From contig CP154954.1 in NCBI GenBank assembly GCA_039621445.1, forward strand, positions 13,806,387-13,870,386: a DNA stretch of 64,000 nucleotides, written 5' to 3'. The notes beneath the pieces were generated by a model that saw nothing but the letters and a program-made list of their open reading frames with translations, made no database searches and was not told the origin of the DNA. Shown in pieces: positions 33,005 through 42,876 of the stretch. The DNA comes from Euglena gracilis (Eukaryota; Euglenida; Euglenophyceae; Euglenales). The first letter of the stretch is position 1; each line of letters opens with the position of its first letter. The position numbers were made by a program, and so were the translations under genes.

Positions 33005-33324
33005 GTAGTAGCGGGCGATATAAAGTTGCCTTGCCCAACGGGATTGACGACGTCCATATGGACGACTTCAAACCGTACCTAAGCCCCCCAGACGGAAAAG
33101 CTATCCCCTGCCTATATTTCAAGCCCCGTTCCAGATTACCTGAAACGGACGACTTTGTGGTCGATAAGATAATAGACCACAAGGTCGACAGGGGTGTGCA
33201 CTACTGGAAAGTTCGCTGGAAAGGGTATGGGCCAGAGGAGGACACTTGGGAGCCAGCATCCAGTTTTGTTGGATATTACCAGCAGGATTGGAAGCTGTGG
33301 AACAGGCGCAATAACATAACATAA
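32971..33324 (+). CDS. pol: Pol: integrase tail with chromodomain
   Basis: The first 40 residues complete the integrase C-terminal module ([26 protein letters not shown]). Residues about 57-105 form a chromodomain: [33 protein letters not shown]. The aromatic positions Y/W, W and Y and the TWEP motif of methyl-lysine-binding chromodomains are present. In chromoviruses this module directs integration to marked chromatin. It ends at a TAA near 33322-33324. Continuity with integrase needs a -1 shift. Confidence 0.9.
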   Translation: MARPCKILERLGSSGRYKVALPNGIDDVHMDDFKPYLSPPDGKAIPCLYFKPRSRLPETDDFVVDKIIDHKVDRGVHYWKVRWKGYGPEEDTWEPASSFVGYYQQDWKLWNRRNNIT

Positions 33325-33537
33325 ACATAAACACTTTCTGAAACGATTTCGTTTTGGAGAATGTGTGTGTTTTATGTGAATGTTTCGCGTTTATACCCCC
33401 CCCTGCACTTCTTTATTTCTCTACCTTTCTCGCAGAGTTTTTGATTAAGATAGAAGCCTACCTTTTTCAGTGCACCAGCACTCAAAGCGACAGACAACAA
33501 GGTTACCCTTCGTTGTCGTCGTCGTTCGGGTAGCATC
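33325..33537 (+). promoter_or_regulatory. Spacer with candidate 3' splice site for a subgenomic mRNA
   Basis: Between pol and the first extra ORF lies a pyrimidine-rich tract 33397-33435 ending CTACCTTTCTCGCAG. An acceptor here would allow a spliced transcript to express the ORF that starts at 33538, as env is expressed in retroviruses. A donor in the leader was not identified, so this is inference. Confidence 0.35.
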
Positions 33538-36500
33538 ATGCTGCCTGGGCGCGGACCTGGACCAGGTCCACCATGGCCGCAGCCTTCTGGCGCGCCATAC
33601 CCCCAGTACCCTCAGTATGCTGAGGCCCCGATTCCGGGTGCCCCACATGCTGAGAGGGTTTCAGCCCCGGTATTCGCCGCGGCTACCAGCAGCCGGTCCG
33701 CATATGCGGTACCAGATCCATCTGCCGTCCAGCAGCCGGCACCTCAGCCACCAGCGCAGCGCAGATCGCGCCTGCCCCCATATGCGGGAGAGATGATCTT
33801 CCGCACTACGGAGACGTTGGAGCGGGCGATGCGTATGTGCGCACACCCCCCAACGGAGCCCTTTATGCAAGCCCTTTGGGATGCATACTGTGCTCAGTTG
33901 TTGGTGGTAGCCAACACCCCTGTGGCTCAGTGGTGTCCCTGTGGTCAACCCCTGATGACGGGGAGACGGTATTTCTCGTCGGCATCCGATTCCGGATTCG
34001 AGCCTGGCGAGACCATGGACCTGGGCGTGTATGTGCCGCCCATGCTGCAAACGCAGACGCCGGTGGGATCCCACACCGTGCATATGCGTGAGCACACGCC
34101 CCCACCGGTAGGTGAGGCTGTGCATGTCCTACCTGGGATGACGAGAATTATTGCTCGCCCGCCCTCGCCGCAGCGCATGCCGCCGCGCGAGCCGCCAGCG
34201 GAGCACTTTGTCTCGCGGTACGCGACGCACGCGGATTACCCGCGCGGCGCACGCGTGCTCCCAGCCGGACAGTCGGACGTGCCCCCTGAGGCATACGTCC
34301 AACACATATTCATGCACTGGATGCCACAAGCATCATCGGTCGCCCCTGTCCCTGGCGTTGAGCCACGGCGGCAGGCGGAGCCCATAATGGTGGAGGATGA
34401 ACCTCCCCACAGTGAGGCAGCTCGACCGCCCAGTGCAGCTCCTGTCCAGACTGGGGATATCCCCCGTCGGCAGGAGACTCCCTACTATCACATGGCACCT
34501 CCGGGAACCGAGCAGGATGAGCTTGCTCGGCACTTCCTGCAGGAGCCAGTATTCGCGTCTGAAGAGCACCGGACGAGGTATTACTCCTCTCTGGCTGCCC
34601 TTCAGGGCCGTGGATACACCCCATACCATCCGTACCAGCCGCAGCTGCGGGTGGCAACCCCGGTATTACCCGGTGAGCCCCCGGCAGGTGTGGCAGTATT
34701 ACCTGCCACCCTGAAGCGCGACCGGACTACGGAGAACCTTACCCCACAGCCCAGGCGACCCAGCCCACGGGACGCGGAAGGCGGTGTGGCGATGCAGGTG
34801 GAAGCCAGCCAGGATACCCCGGCTGGACGACCACCGGCAGAGGCACAGGTGGCGATGAGCCGTCCTGTTGCCGCAATGCCACCGCCGATCCCTCCGGTAT
34901 GGAAGGAGCCACGACCCCCCGCGTCGAAGCCAAGCCCACGCCAGACTCCTCATCATCGCCCAGCCACGCCATCACCGCGACGTGCAGCGGAGCGGCTAGA
35001 TCCCTCCCCAGAGATGGAATGGGAAGGAACCGAACCGACTCCTGCGGCACCGAGCGCCCGACCTTCTGGTATTCGCCATACGGGAAAGGATGCCGGCAAG
35101 GCCGAAGGCAAAGGCAAGGGAGAAGGCAAAGGCGTGGCCGGCAAAGGGAAGGGTGAGGGTAAAGGTAAGGGAACAGCACGTGAGGAAGAAGAAGAACCAG
35201 CAGAAGTCCTCTCGGACTTTGAGCATATGCTCAGGTTCAAGGAGGAGCTGGAGGATGAAGGCTGGCGAATGCAGCATGATTACCATGTTGCAGGAAACCG
35301 CCCCGTCACCCCTCCACAAGCAGTCATCGATGTGGTATTACGCCACACCGAGAACCGAGTCAGACTATTCCATTACGGAATAGATCTGTACGCCTTCGAA
35401 GGTGAAGGTGACAGACCCTTGCTGGATGCACAGCCAGGTTTCTGGGAGCTCTGGTTTTGGCTGGGATACCCCTGCCAGAATTGGGGTCTCTTCAGCGATT
35501 CCACTGGTCGCAGTTACCTGCACCAGTTGGGTTTTCGGGACCAGCGTGTGTTGGCCCGAAGGCTGAAGGCAGTCTTCGACTGTATTCATACAGTCGGACC
35601 CCTCGGCGTGCAGTGGAAATTCTACCCACTACACCCCGACATCGAACACCTGATCGAGGTGTTGTGGTGCAACAACCTCCAGGTGTGGCTGGTGAGCCAT
35701 TACGGCTCCACCTTCCGCGTTAAGCGTGTTTCCCTGGCTTACCCGCAGAGGTATGACCTCTGCTGTAAGTACTGCCGGCAGGAATTTCCTGTCGACTTCT
35801 GGGGATTCGGCGTGCGCGGAAGTCCTCCACCGCCTCGGGATAACCCGGGACTGGAGATGGGACGCCGCATGCTTATGCATGTGTGCCGCGACGCCCCGGA
35901 TGTCCAGGGCAAAAGTCGCCGCGTCCACAAGCAGCGTATTTTTATGCTGCAGCAGTTCTGGTGGCGAGCCTGGACTACCTATGTCATGGAGGTGTATATA
36001 CATCTCCGTGACCCCCAGGACGATAGGCCTGGAATGGAAAGCCTGCCACCGGATTACGGTGACGCCATCGAGGGTCCTCGTCGTCGGATTCTCGGCCACC
36101 TGCGCCCCAACTGGCACCTGGCTGATATCAGCCTGGAGGAACATTTGCGGCGGCAGTTTGGCGGTACCCTCGACCGGGAGGTATTCCTTCCGCTGATGTG
36201 TCACCGGAAGGCCATCCTCGAACAGCGTATGCTGATTCTGGCATGCGTTCAGGAGTTCGAGAAGGGCTTTTTCGAGGTCTGGGAAGACACGCGTTACCGC
36301 GACTTCCTGGGCCCGAACAGGCCTGCCAACGCCTGGGTGCAGCCATCATGGCCGCCACCCTGGCCCAACAGCGCCAGCAGCAGTACGCTGGCCTTTTACA
36401 GGCTGGCGGACGCTCAGGGATGCCGATGGCACCCGACGATCCTCGTTCGCCCGAGGATCTGCGGGCCTTCATCGCCCCGGAGGATGAACCTCTGGCGCGA

Positions 36501-36702
36501 AGGAGACGTGAGGCGTCAGTCGCTTCCACCACCGCGATTCCGCGGCGGGAGGAACGCGACCGCAGCCCATCCGTCACCATCCTGGAGGCAGCGCCGCCGT
36601 CTCCGACAGGAACGGCTGTATCATTTGTCTCTGCCCCGCGAGCGGCAGGGGAACGATCGGTTTCCCCGGCCCCCGCGGTGGCTCCCGTCTGTCCACCCGT
36701 AG
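33538..36702 (+). CDS. Extra ORF A of the LTR element, unknown function
   Basis: Frame of 1054 codons from ATG 33538 (A at -3). Residues 1-500 are Pro-rich and probably disordered. About 515-545 is a Lys/Gly run (GKGKGEGKG type), then an acidic EEEEE patch. From about 560 to 940 the composition is that of a folded domain (many Trp, Tyr, Leu, for example WELWFWLGYPCQNWGLF) with a possible zinc site CCKYC near 743 and HVC near 781. No signal peptide, membrane segment or fusion-like region is visible, so it does not look like Env. After about 36350 the frame turns Arg/Pro/Ser-rich and is probably non-coding overlap with ORF B. I recognise no family. Confidence 0.7.
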   Translation: MLPGRGPGPGPPWPQPSGAPYPQYPQYAEAPIPGAPHAERVSAPVFAAATSSRSAYAVPDPSAVQQPAPQPPAQRRSRLPPYAGEMIFRTTETLERAMRMCAHPPTEPFMQALWDAYCAQLLVVANTPVAQWCPCGQPLMTGRRYFSSASDSGFEPGETMDLGVYVPPMLQTQTPVGSHTVHMREHTPPPVGEAVHVLPGMTRIIARPPSPQRMPPREPPAEHFVSRYATHADYPRGARVLPAGQSDVPPEAYVQHIFMHWMPQASSVAPVPGVEPRRQAEPIMVEDEPPHSEAARPPSAAPVQTGDIPRRQETPYYHMAPPGTEQDELARHFLQEPVFASEEHRTRYYSSLAALQGRGYTPYHPYQPQLRVATPVLPGEPPAGVAVLPATLKRDRTTENLTPQPRRPSPRDAEGGVAMQVEASQDTPAGRPPAEAQVAMSRPVAAMPPPIPPVWKEPRPPASKPSPRQTPHHRPATPSPRRAAERLDPSPEMEWEGTEPTPAAPSARPSGIRHTGKDAGKAEGKGKGEGKGVAGKGKGEGKGKGTAREEEEEPAEVLSDFEHMLRFKEELEDEGWRMQHDYHVAGNRPVTPPQAVIDVVLRHTENRVRLFHYGIDLYAFEGEGDRPLLDAQPGFWELWFWLGYPCQNWGLFSDSTGRSYLHQLGFRDQRVLARRLKAVFDCIHTVGPLGVQWKFYPLHPDIEHLIEVLWCNNLQVWLVSHYGSTFRVKRVSLAYPQRYDLCCKYCRQEFPVDFWGFGVRGSPPPPRDNPGLEMGRRMLMHVCRDAPDVQGKSRRVHKQRIFMLQQFWWRAWTTYVMEVYIHLRDPQDDRPGMESLPPDYGDAIEGPRRRILGHLRPNWHLADISLEEHLRRQFGGTLDREVFLPLMCHRKAILEQRMLILACVQEFEKGFFEVWEDTRYRDFLGPNRPANAWVQPSWPPPWPNSASSSTLAFYRLADAQGCRWHPTILVRPRICGPSSPRRMNLWREGDVRRQSLPPPRFRGGRNATAAHPSPSWRQRRRLRQERLYHLSLPRERQGNDRFPRPPRWLPSVHP

Positions 36703-39050
36703 GTGGAGACCAGGAACTTCCTGAGGAGGAAGGTGAGAACGTGGAGGATATCCTCTACGCTGCTCTGCATGCTCCGGCACAGCCTAGGCCAGACGGAGCA
36801 CCCGCAGGGGATATACCTGTGGCTGCTACGCCTGCTCCAATGGCTGGGCCTCTAGCCGAGGTGACTGGTATGGTCGTCGAGGATATCCTCGAAGAACCTA
36901 CCAGCCCCGCAGTATGCACCTCATTAGGAGGCCGTGTGCTCGGCGCCGTAGTCACCGGCATTACTGCCGTGGCTGCTGCACTAGCGCCACGAGGTGGAGG
37001 CGTAGCATCAAGCTCCGCCGCTGAGGTCGTGGAGACGCCGGATGTCGGTGTCCCCGCACCCCCATCTCCGGCAGCAGTGCAACCACCTTCAGGGGATGAA
37101 CCCCAGCCGACAGAGCCATCTGTCGCACCAGCTACAGCGGAGGATCAACCTCCCTTCGCACCTGCGCCAGCGGTTGTGGAACATCAACCTCCTAGACCGG
37201 ATGTCGAAATGGAAGTGGAGGAGATACCCCCACGACCACCGACACCGCGCAGGGTCCCTGCCGTCCCGAGGACAATGGCAGAGTTTCTGGGAGCGCCAGC
37301 GCCTGTGGAAGCACCGATTCCGATGACGACCACAGTGCCACGCCTCGTCGGACAGGATGAACCTGCTCGGCGACGGCCGGCTGAACAACCCCAGGAACGT
37401 GTGCCGACCCCTCGGAGCGTCATGCGCGACCCAGCGGTCAGGATGCCCGCTTCGCCCAGACGGCAAACGTCTACTCCGGCACCATCGGCTCCTGATACCA
37501 GGAGTAAGCCGCAGGCGTCGCCTCCTGATTCCGGGAGTGCGAAGCCGAAAGGAGGCAAACCGGGTGCTGCACCCTGTAAGCCCCCTGCCAAAGGCAGTGA
37601 TGGAAAACCACCACCGAAAGGTGGCGCTGGATGTCAGACTGGCGGACAGCCAAAAGGCCCTACGACAATGCACGACTATTCGGCCGTTGCATCGTCCGGG
37701 TACGGCCAGAGCAAACCGAAAGGTAAGGCTCGTGGTCGACAGGCCCAATCTTCCACCGGATCGACGGATGAGGAGCAGGATGAACCTGCTTCTCCTCCCG
37801 TGTCTGCGGATGCCCAGCTCTGGACTCAGGATATCCTGACCAGACTAGGCACCGTGGAAGAGAGGACGAAGAAACTGGCTGCTATTAGGCACCAGAAAGG
37901 GTCACTGAATCAATGGATTCAGCCCCTCTTCGTCCGAGGAGAACCTTTCCATTATGTCCCGGAACATACCTGGACATTCTGGAATAGGCGCTCACCAAGA
38001 GTACTGGCACAGTACTTTGGTGAGGACTGCGTGTTGGATTTCCAGCACGGCACGTCCTTTGCCTGGACGTGCACCGTGTGCCACCATGTGCGGCACAACC
38101 AACCGCTTGTGCATGTGTGCAAGCGGCAGGTGCAATCCTCGTGGTTCCATCACAGGGCATATGTGCCGAACTGTGTGGCGCTCGTATGTGGCGAGTGCCT
38201 GAACGCGTGGAAGCACAGCTTGAACTACTCCTACAGTGAGAATGCTCACGACAGGGATATCCATGCCTTGTGCATCAACTGTATAGGAGCCAAGTTCGTG
38301 CAGACTGCTGATGGAGCAGTCACCACCATTGTCCCACAGCACTGGGAGACACTGGAGAAGTGGAAGAAGGAGTACAAGCAGGTGGAAGGCCGCCTGAAGC
38401 ACTCCGACTTCCGAAAGGTAGAAAGCTACCGCCACACGGGAATGGCCCGTGAGTTCCAGATCGACGCTGGGGCAATGCGCCTCGCCGTCGAGGAACACGC
38501 CAAGGTAATAATGCCTTACCTCTGGTCTGATGGCGACTGGGAGACACAGGTTTACCCCCTGTTCTCCAAGCGTCAGCATGGCGGATACGCCTTGCCACTG
38601 TGGCCTCCTGAAGAACACGATTTGGTGGACTTCAGAGGTTGGTTGGCGGCTGTATTACGGCCCCATACCGCAAGAGCTCGGACAGCGAGGTGGATGTATG
38701 ACATCAACTTCAAGCAGACCCCGGGGATGCCCCCGCAGGTGCCTGCGAATCATCCCCGGATGAATTACATCATCTGGCCGGTGATGCTGCCTAGAATTTT
38801 CTGGGAGCAGCTCCAACGGTATCTTCAGCATCATGCTGAACGTACCAGGGAGAAGCTACCGGATAATTGGATCAAGGACTGGGAGACCCCTTCCTTTGAT
38901 GTCAACGATCCGGAGCTCAACACCATTCGGAGTGAATCAGCTCCGCCGCGTTCTCCACGCCAACTGGAGTTGGTTGAGGACCCATTAGGGGACCCCCAAC
39001 ACGACTACTGGCGTGAGGTGCGCGAACGCCCAGCCGATAAAGGCAGGTGA
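36348..39050 (+). CDS. Extra ORF B of the LTR element, unknown function
   Basis: About 900 codons if begun at ATG 36348 (context ATCATGG); the frame is open from 36198 but the earlier part looks out-of-frame. Residues 1-480 are Pro/Ala/Glu-rich and probably disordered, with a Lys/Gly/Pro stretch near 440-500. About residues 560-650 hold a Cys/His cluster: CTVCHHVRHNQPLVHVC, then CVALVCGEC and CINC, suggesting two or more zinc ions. The C-terminal 250 residues look globular and Trp-rich. The plan (disordered, basic, folded with Cys/His) parallels ORF A. ORF A leads into this frame by -1, so A and B could be one product. No family recognised. Confidence 0.7.
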   Translation: MAATLAQQRQQQYAGLLQAGGRSGMPMAPDDPRSPEDLRAFIAPEDEPLARRRREASVASTTAIPRREERDRSPSVTILEAAPPSPTGTAVSFVSAPRAAGERSVSPAPAVAPVCPPVGGDQELPEEEGENVEDILYAALHAPAQPRPDGAPAGDIPVAATPAPMAGPLAEVTGMVVEDILEEPTSPAVCTSLGGRVLGAVVTGITAVAAALAPRGGGVASSSAAEVVETPDVGVPAPPSPAAVQPPSGDEPQPTEPSVAPATAEDQPPFAPAPAVVEHQPPRPDVEMEVEEIPPRPPTPRRVPAVPRTMAEFLGAPAPVEAPIPMTTTVPRLVGQDEPARRRPAEQPQERVPTPRSVMRDPAVRMPASPRRQTSTPAPSAPDTRSKPQASPPDSGSAKPKGGKPGAAPCKPPAKGSDGKPPPKGGAGCQTGGQPKGPTTMHDYSAVASSGYGQSKPKGKARGRQAQSSTGSTDEEQDEPASPPVSADAQLWTQDILTRLGTVEERTKKLAAIRHQKGSLNQWIQPLFVRGEPFHYVPEHTWTFWNRRSPRVLAQYFGEDCVLDFQHGTSFAWTCTVCHHVRHNQPLVHVCKRQVQSSWFHHRAYVPNCVALVCGECLNAWKHSLNYSYSENAHDRDIHALCINCIGAKFVQTADGAVTTIVPQHWETLEKWKKEYKQVEGRLKHSDFRKVESYRHTGMAREFQIDAGAMRLAVEEHAKVIMPYLWSDGDWETQVYPLFSKRQHGGYALPLWPPEEHDLVDFRGWLAAVLRPHTARARTARWMYDINFKQTPGMPPQVPANHPRMNYIIWPVMLPRIFWEQLQRYLQHHAERTREKLPDNWIKDWETPSFDVNDPELNTIRSESAPPRSPRQLELVEDPLGDPQHDYWREVRERPADKGR

Positions 39051-39858
39051 GGTGTCTGTGAGCGCCAATGCGGCGTTCAGCACCCTCGTCAGGTATTCGC
39101 CTGACACCCTGTTTGGGTATTCGCCCGAACAACCCCTTCGAAGACCCTTTGCGGTATTCGCCGCTAGTAAGTTCCCACCGGGATGCTGCCATGTGCAGGA
39201 TTCCGTGTGCATGCATGCACACCCCTCTCCCCTCTCCCCTCTCGCGGGCGTGCGACACGCAGCGCACAGGGCCGACGGCCTCTTTTCATTTCCCTTTCTT
39301 TTCTTTTCGGCCGTTTGAGGCCTTAAGGCTGCCAGACAGCACAACTTTTTGGCCTAAGCCAACCCCCCACTCCTCTCTACTTTCCCCCCGGGGCAAATGC
39401 TGTCGCCGGCAGTTGGTTTTGTAGAGTAGGATTTCCTTTTGCGTAGTCAGGTTTGACTGGCCATGCGCCCTGCCCAGGTTTGACTGGTCAGCCCCCTCCT
39501 TCCACACCCTCCCCATGGGTTTTCCTGGAATGCCCATGGACCCAACCCCAAGTGCCTTGGGCACACCCAAACTGGGTGGATGGGTTTGCTTGGCAAGGAA
39601 ACCTGCCAGCCCCATTTTCCCAAGTGGGCTATAATATACTATATACCCATAAGCCACCGCCGAATATGTGAAACCATTTTGCGCGTTTTGGGCTTTTTGG
39701 GTCCCCTCCTTTCCGCCCCCCCCCTTTGAGTGGACCCCTGTGCGACGGAAAGGGCCCCTGTGGATGCGCCAGGGTGCACCTCCCTCAGACCAGGTCTGTG
39801 TCCGAAATCCCTGTGGCCAGAATGCCTGGTCCAAAGGGGAAATCAGGCATAGCCCTGT
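39051..39858 (+). other. Untranslated 3' region of the LTR element
   Basis: Follows the stop of ORF B. Contains three diverged GTATTCGCC(T/C)G units (39091-39160), CT-rich stretches and no supported ORF. Its C-rich, pyrimidine-rich part precedes the polypurine tract. Confidence 0.7.
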
Positions 39859-39866
39859 GAGGGGGA
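39859..39866 (+). promoter_or_regulatory. Polypurine tract
   Basis: GAGGGGGA lies directly before the 3' LTR start TGTGTACC, as expected for the plus-strand DNA primer. Confidence 0.85.
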
Positions 39867-40174
39867 TGTGTACCAGGCGTATGCTTCTGTCCCCTTCCGT
39901 TGAGGAAGTTAGGATGGAAGCAGATCCTATTAGGATTTCCTAATGGGTGCCCCTTCTCTCTCCACAGGTGGTATTCTGTTTGTCTTTCCTTTTCTCCGGA
40001 CCGGACTTGGTTATCCAGTCCGTCCTCCCTGCATTGCTCTGTGCTTTGCTTCTTGGGAAGTGTGAAAAGGGATTTTACTGTTACTATGATTTTCAGTTCC
40101 CAAGTAGGTGCGCCAAGGCGAAAGCGAAGGCTTTTGGGAATTGGGAATTGGGAATTGGGAATCAGACGTACACT
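39867..40174 (+). repeat. 3' LTR (308 bp)
   Basis: Same as 23717-24024 except for two substitutions. It is followed directly by ACGTC (40175-40179), the target duplication. Confidence 0.95.
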
Positions 40175-40558
40175 ACGTCCCGTCCGAGGGATTTTCCGCG
40201 CCGCAACTTTGCGCAGAAAAATTTTAATGTCAGCACGGCATCATCTCAAATGACACTAACGGTTTTTTTCCCCCTCTCTTTGCAGGACTCCGCCGGAAAA
40301 AAAAGTTTAGTCACAGACAAAACTGAACGTTGTCCCCCAAAACTTTTTACCAAAGCTAACTACAAAACCTCGCCCCCAGGTTTTTTTTGCCACAGACAAG
40401 TCAAAAACCGAAAAAAAAATTGCCACAACCGTCAACGAAAACTGGCCCCCAAAAGTTTTTACCATTCCTTGTTGGGATTTCTGCTCCCAACGGGTTAGCA
40501 TGGTAATTCGAAACTGGCCGTCAAAACTTTTACAACACCTAACTGCAAAAACTGGACT

Positions 40559-41329
40559 TCAAAAAGATTTTTGCCACAGACAGGGTCCGCTGCTGTGAGT
40601 TTCAAACAAAGCAACACCAAATGCACAGAAATGGAATGCAAATAAGTACCAGGTGACAAACGGGGACAGAAAACAGATGTTGGTGCAGCCAGTGGCCCAA
40701 AGTTTGGCTGAAAAAGGCAGAACTGGGAAGTGATGTCTGACAGCTGATGTGAGACAACAGGGGTAAAGATGGAGGTTACCCTTTGAGAGCAAACTGGTGG
40801 GTTGGTGGAGGAAGATGTCATCACCAAATGGTCTCAATGCGTGCAAATGGAAAGACTGGGAAATGAGGGTGGGTATGAGAAGAATTGAGGAGTCTTGACA
40901 GAGAATGGTTGTATGCATGGTGGGTTTGCAGTGGTTGGAAATGGTAGAAGGGGTGGGTATGCAGTTACCGGGGGGCTGACCATTGGAGGGGGCCTTTTCA
41001 GGCCCAGAGACTTTTCTTGCCACTGGCTGGTTTGAAGGGGCCTTTTCAGGCTGGGAGGGCCTTTTCAGGCCCAGTGGCTGGGTGGGCCTTTTCAGGCCCA
41101 CAGAAGCCAAATAAACCAGATAAGCTGTAAAGGCCTCAGCAGGCCACAAGGGCTGAGAAGCCCTGGACACCATGATGGGCTTCTGCAGCGTCTCTCCACC
41201 ACTGGGCTTGACTTGTACTTGACTTGTAAAACTTGAAACCCCAGTGGTAACTTGTACTTCTGTTGACCTCCTCCAGGGGTCTTCTGGTCTGTTCTTCGAT
41301 GTCGCTCTCCACGTCCTTGTACTTGTCAC
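40559..41329 (-). CDS. Hypothetical 256-codon frame with GLKRP repeats
   Basis: Minus-strand frame in which the hairpin repeat GGGCCTTTTCAGGCCC reads as GLKRP (GLKRPTQPLGLKRPSQPEKAP). The C-terminal half is hydrophobic and His/Leu/Phe-rich without a domain I know. The repeat may exist for DNA or RNA structure rather than protein. No start or splice evidence. Confidence 0.2.
   Translation of the reverse strand: MTSTRTWRATSKNRPEDPWRRSTEVQVTTGVSSFTSQVQVKPSGGETLQKPIMVSRASQPLWPAEAFTAYLVYLASVGLKRPTQPLGLKRPSQPEKAPSNQPVARKVSGPEKAPSNGQPPGNCIPTPSTISNHCKPTMHTTILCQDSSILLIPTLISQSFHLHALRPFGDDIFLHQPTSLLSKGNLHLYPCCLTSAVRHHFPVLPFSAKLWATGCTNICFLSPFVTWYLFAFHFCAFGVALFETHSSGPCLWQKSF
40989..41099. repeat. Palindrome GGGCCTTTTCAGGCCC, three full and one partial copy
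   Basis: Copies at 40989-41004, 41057-41072 and 41084-41099, with a shorter one at about 41037-41050. Each is an inverted repeat around TTTTC and could fold into a small stem-loop. Confidence 0.85.
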
Positions 41330-41528
41330 TTGACTTGTACTTGAACTGCACCAGGGACTTCAACTAGACCAGTACTTGTAACTTGAACCCCTCCAGGGGC
41401 TTTCACTTCTCGGCCATGTGATATGTCGAAAAAAAAATCAGAGAGAAAAAATAGCATTAGGAATCACCAAAGGTACAAACTTTGCGGGGGATTATTACGC
41501 GGGGTTTTATTGCGCGGCTCTGCCGTGT

Positions 41529-41563
41529 CCGAGGGGTTTAATTAATTTAATAAAACCCCTCGG
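41529..41563. repeat. Hairpin CCGAGGGGTTT...AAAACCCCTCGG
   Basis: An 11- to 12-bp perfect stem around an AT-only loop (AATTAATTTAAT). It lies just after a GCGGGG-rich patch. It could be a terminator-like or transposon-end hairpin. Confidence 0.7.
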
Positions 41564-42876
41564 AAAAAGGGAGCACGAGTATTAGTGTTCCACGGAATTT
41601 GGCGCATGTCTGTAACAAGAAAAACCAAAATGCAAAAAACAAACTGGTCGCGGGCAAGGAAAACTTTGACGTTTAATGTGCGTCGCACCAGAGTGAAAAA
41701 AAAAGTTTTGGAAAGAGACCAGAGACAAAACAGCGACGATGGCTTTCTGATTTCCTGCCGCAGTGCCAGAAAGCAACTGTTCGGGTAGCATTTGGCCCCG
41801 TTCTCAGTCAGTGGGTATTGAATATGGGAGGGAGGGGGAGGAAGAGAGAGCGGAGGAGAGGGTGCGTCCAAAGCCTGACAAAGGCAGTGGAACCCAAATC
41901 CTTATCCCCCTGCCACCAGACAACCTGCCGTTTCGGACCCTGGCTGGCTCCTCCCAGTCAACAAGGTACTGGGGGGGCATATCTTGACCTGAAGGTTGTC
42001 TGCGGAGAGAATCAGTAGAAGCTAAACAATTCATGAATCACACCATCTCAGGGCAGGAGTTGCCGGGACGGAAAAAAAGATGGTCCACCGTGTAGACCTG
42101 TTGCAGACTTCGGTGGGTGGGCACCATACAGTTTTTTACCGACCCCCCCCCCCGGGGGGGTTAACTTCCACTCTTCCAGAAAACAGTCGCTCATTTTTTT
42201 TCCCGAAAACCGGTCAGTCACTACCCCCCCCCCCCTTGGGGGAGGGGGATCGGCCACTCTGAAATCCAAAGGAAATTTGACCAAAAACGTGAAAAAAGGC
42301 CAAAAAAAATTCGGCGCCCCTCCCGAGAGGCCCCCTGAAACAAAGTTGCAAAGTTGGGGCCAGCCTAGCGAAGCCGGGCTGGACCGAGAAGAATACATTC
42401 AAAAAAAATAGGGGGCTTCAAAAAATGCGTCAAAAAAGGTATTTTGAAAATGGTCAAAGAGGCTCCAAATGGCACTTTTGTGTGGTTTTGGGGGTTTCAC
42501 CTCCAAATTTTGGGCTTTTTGCCTGTTTTCAGGTTCAGCTGCCAGCCACTGGAGGTTAAGGGAAACATGCATTTCACCACAGGGCTGAAAAGGGATCCGA
42601 AAATCCCCATCTTTGCACGTTTTTCAAGCTTCAGATGCAGAAGGGAAAAAGTAATGGAGTGCGATCATTTTTTCGCATGCAATTTGGGTTTAACACAACC
42701 AAGAAGTTGATTCTATTGGCCGAAGCCCATGCGGAGATTTTTTTGTGTGGCAAAACAGTCAGCCAAGTGAAAGCTGATGATACATTGGCAAGATGGTGCG
42801 GAGAAAAAGTGCTCTTCAAGGCCTGGAAGGTTTGGTTTCCCGAGAAGATGTAAAAGTGGAGGTTTTTCAAAATGTT

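Larger units (their letters stand above)
23717..40174 (+). mobile_element. 16.5-kb Ty3/gypsy chromodomain LTR retrotransposon with two extra ORFs
   Basis: Complete element: 308-bp LTRs, primer-binding site at 24025, coiled-coil ORF, Gag, protease, reverse transcriptase, RNase H, integrase, chromodomain, two long unknown ORFs, polypurine tract at 39859-39866, and a 5-bp duplication. The order RT-RNase H-integrase and the chromodomain after integrase place it in Ty3/gypsy (Metaviridae), chromovirus-like. At 16.46 kb it is far longer than the usual 5-8 kb; the excess lies in the 859-aa first ORF and about 5.5 kb after integrase. The coding region is interrupted by stops and shifts, so this copy is probably not autonomous. 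Confidence 0.95.
40180..42747. other. Right flank of the LTR element, no firmly supported gene
   Basis: Contains a candidate acceptor CTCTCTTTGCAG (40275-40286), diverged repeats of CAAAACTTTT(T)AC words (40335-40540), a run of ACTTGTACTTGACTTGTAA words (41210-41385) and the dispersed repeat 42130-42400 related to 15823-16060. The hairpins at 40989-41099 and 41529-41563 are listed separately. Confidence 0.4.

Noticed and set aside
33538-39050. Envelope gene in the position after integrase
   Set aside because: No signal peptide, membrane segment or fusion-like region in either ORF; an Env call is not supported.
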